A stretch of DNA of 7,232 nucleotides from Methanomassiliicoccaceae archaeon (lineage in GTDB: Archaea > Thermoplasmatota > Thermoplasmata > Methanomassiliicoccales > Methanomethylophilaceae): contig JAIRJQ010000115.1 in the NCBI GenBank assembly GCA_031260545.1, forward strand, positions 1 through 7,232, written 5' to 3'. Made by a program: the position numbers and the translations under genes. The notes under the pieces are model-generated. The model saw only the letters and a list, made by a program, of their open reading frames with translations, searched no databases and was not told the DNA's origin. Position 1 is the first letter of the stretch, and every line of letters begins with the position of its first letter. Below are positions 5,812-7,232 of the stretch, piece by piece.

Positions 5812-7110
5812 ATGAGATGCGCTCTTACTATCGCCGGTTCGGATTCCATAGGCGGCGCGGGGATCCAGGCGGACATCAAAGCAATGGCCTCGCTCGGTGT
5901 GCATACGCATACCGTCATCACAGCGGTAACGGCACAGAACACCGTTGCCGTGACGCATATACTTCCTGTTCCCTGTGATATCATATCCGCACAGATAGAA
6001 TCCGTTCTTTCGGATTCTGATGTCCGCGCGATAAAAACAGGGATGTTGTACAGCCCGGAGATCGTGAGAACGGTCATGGACGGCCTGTCGGACATAACAG
6101 TTCCGATCGTTGTGGATCCCGTGATGGTAGCAAGCGTAGGGGACGCACTGGCACGTGACGATCTTGTTCACTCGCTGAGGGACGATCTCATGCCTGTCTG
6201 CGACCTTATAACTCCCAACAAATTCGAGGCGGAATCGATTTCCGGAATAAGGATCAGGAACGAGGATGATGCGATGCGCGCGTGCGAACTGATGGGCAAA
6301 AATGGAAATTCCGTGTACCTTAAAGGCGGACATATGGAATCCTCCTCCGTTGTCGATGTCTTATATCACGGGGCGGAGTTCAAACGGTTCGAATATCCGC
6401 GGCTGGAAAGTGCGGGGCACGGCAGCGGCTGTACGTTATCCGCTTACATAACGGCCAATCTTGCAAAGGGGGTCGACATGGTCAATTCGATACTGAACGC
6501 AAGGGACATGATACAGCGTTCGATAGCGTCGATGTACGTCATCGGGAAAGGAGGAAAGGTTGTGAACTCCGCCGTGAATATAAGGCAGATATACACGGAC
6601 AGCGACATAACGAAAGGCATGGGCGCCGCGATCGACGATATTCTGAGGATCATACCGGATTCGTGGGTCCCGGCCATCGGGATGAACATCGCGTACGCTA
6701 ACGCTGACGCAAAGAGCACCGATGATGTTGCCGCCGTGAGCAATAAGATAACACTGAACAACGGGCGCCCGGCCAGGAACGGGGATATACGGTACGGTGC
6801 GGCGGAACACATATCATACATGATATTGTCGGCGATGAGGTTCAACGATGATATGAGGGCGGCGATGAACATCAAGTATGATGACGATCTCCTTGACGTG
6901 ATGGAAGAGGTCGGAATGACCATCACTTTCGTGAATCGGGAGAAGTATCATGATGCGAGGCTCGGCGAACTCACAACGTTCGCGATACGCGATCTCGGGT
7001 CGATGCCCGATGTCATATATGATATGGGTACGAATAAAAGAGAACCGATGATAAGGCTTCTGGGCACAGATATAGCTGACCTGAAAAGGAAGATAGGCCA
7101 TATAATCTGA
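5812..7110 (+). CDS. thiDN: Bifunctional HMP/HMP-phosphate kinase and ThiN-type thiamine-phosphate synthase (ThiD-ThiN fusion)
   Basis: The N-terminal part (about 1-255) is ThiD, a ribokinase-fold enzyme that phosphorylates hydroxymethylpyrimidine phosphate. It shows TIAGSDSIGGAGIQAD (6-21), TAQNT (40-44, with the pyrimidine-binding Gln), DPVMV (102-106), PNKFEAE (135-141), LKGGH (170-174) and HGSGCTLS (203-210) with the catalytic Cys207. The C-terminal part (about 265-432) is ThiN, which joins HMP-PP to the thiazole phosphate to give thiamine phosphate in many archaea that lack ThiE. Its marks are GMGAAI, VPAIGMNIAYA (286-296), DDVAAV, GRP (318-320), YGAAEH (328-333), MRAAMNIKYD, PDVIYDMG (399-406) and EPMIR (411-415). 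Conserved Arg and His residues of this region are reported to matter for ThiN activity. The 432-residue length fits the archaeal fusion. ATG at 5812 is preferred to the in-frame TTG at 5803 because the TATA box spacing and the family N-terminus both fit it. Appears monocistronic. Confidence 0.96.
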   Translation: MRCALTIAGSDSIGGAGIQADIKAMASLGVHTHTVITAVTAQNTVAVTHILPVPCDIISAQIESVLSDSDVRAIKTGMLYSPEIVRTVMDGLSDITVPIVVDPVMVASVGDALARDDLVHSLRDDLMPVCDLITPNKFEAESISGIRIRNEDDAMRACELMGKNGNSVYLKGGHMESSSVVDVLYHGAEFKRFEYPRLESAGHGSGCTLSAYITANLAKGVDMVNSILNARDMIQRSIASMYVIGKGGKVVNSAVNIRQIYTDSDITKGMGAAIDDILRIIPDSWVPAIGMNIAYANADAKSTDDVAAVSNKITLNNGRPARNGDIRYGAAEHISYMILSAMRFNDDMRAAMNIKYDDDLLDVMEEVGMTITFVNREKYHDARLGELTTFAIRDLGSMPDVIYDMGTNKREPMIRLLGTDIADLKRKIGHII

Positions 7111-7124
7111 ACTATAGCAGCCGA

Positions 7125-7147
7125 TAAAATTAGGAGAAAGAAAGTGT
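7125..7147 (-). terminator. Possible pyrimidine-rich terminator after the right-edge leftward gene
   Basis: Directly after the TAA at 7148-7150 the minus strand reads a run of T and C (ACTTTCTTTCTCC, then TAATTTT). U-rich tracts without a hairpin can end archaeal transcripts. The run is broken by cytosines, so support is weak. Confidence 0.25.
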
Positions 7148-7232
7148 TTATTCGTAACCGATGATGGTCATCTTGAAGTAAAGGTCCATGCCTATTATCT
7201 CTGTCGTGTCCTTGGTCGTGAACCCTGTCTGT
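7148..7232 (-). CDS. C-terminal end of an unidentified gene (runs off the right edge)
   Basis: The minus strand is open from the window edge to a TAA at 7148-7150 and encodes 27 residues ending in MDLYFKMTIIGYE. The alternation of hydrophobic and polar residues looks like a natural protein end (a strand or short helix plus a terminal strand), and the other frames read as less protein-like. It is convergent with thiDN, 37 bases apart. Too little is visible to name a family. Confidence 0.6.
   Translation of the reverse strand, partial: QTGFTTKDTTEIIGMDLYFKMTIIGYE

Noticed and set aside
1..7232. A previously undescribed defence, mobile or secretion system
   Set aside because: Nearly all of the window is filled by recognised arginine and thiamine biosynthesis genes. 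There are no repeats, integrase or transposase motifs, attachment sites or CRISPR-like spacing.

Overview
The window looks like ordinary core-metabolism DNA from an archaeon, most likely a euryarchaeote of the Thermoplasmata/methanogen sort. The order-level guess is inference only. Supporting signs are a ThiD-ThiN fusion enzyme (a form common in archaea), AT-rich TATA-like boxes placed about 25 bases ahead of the preferred starts of at least three genes (short-leader or leaderless transcripts), and Shine-Dalgarno (SD) sites inside the operons. Base composition is close to half G+C. I see no mobile element, CRISPR array, tRNA or rRNA.

Left part (1-2640), leftward arginine operon: argC (1426-2439), argJ (197-1429) and the first 62 codons of argB (1-186) are read leftward with a 4-base overlap (argC/argJ) and a 10-base gap (argJ/argB). 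They make the reductase, the ornithine acetyltransferase and the kinase of the acetylated (cyclic) ornithine pathway. About 200 bases separate argC from the divergent argG. This region holds both promoters and a perfect 14-base palindrome (2565-2578) that is a good candidate for a shared operator.

Middle part (2641-5311), rightward arginine operon: argG and argH are 4 bases apart and convert citrulline plus aspartate to arginine plus fumarate. The two divergent operons thus cover five of the eight steps from N-acetylglutamate and ammonia/CO2 to arginine. ArgD, the ornithine carbamoyltransferase and carbamoyl-phosphate synthetase are not in view.

Right part (5306-7232): a small unrecognised gene (5306-5668, leftward) overlaps the end of argH by six bases. 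It is divergent from thiDN (5812-7110), a bifunctional thiamine-biosynthesis enzyme that appears to be transcribed alone from a leaderless promoter. At the right edge, the last 27 codons of an unidentified leftward gene (7148-7232) converge on thiDN.

I found no novel multi-gene system. The points most worth a second look are the altered self-cleavage motif of ArgJ, the palindrome between the divergent arg operons, the TAG stop of argH (relevant if the host decodes pyrrolysine) and the orphan 120-residue protein.
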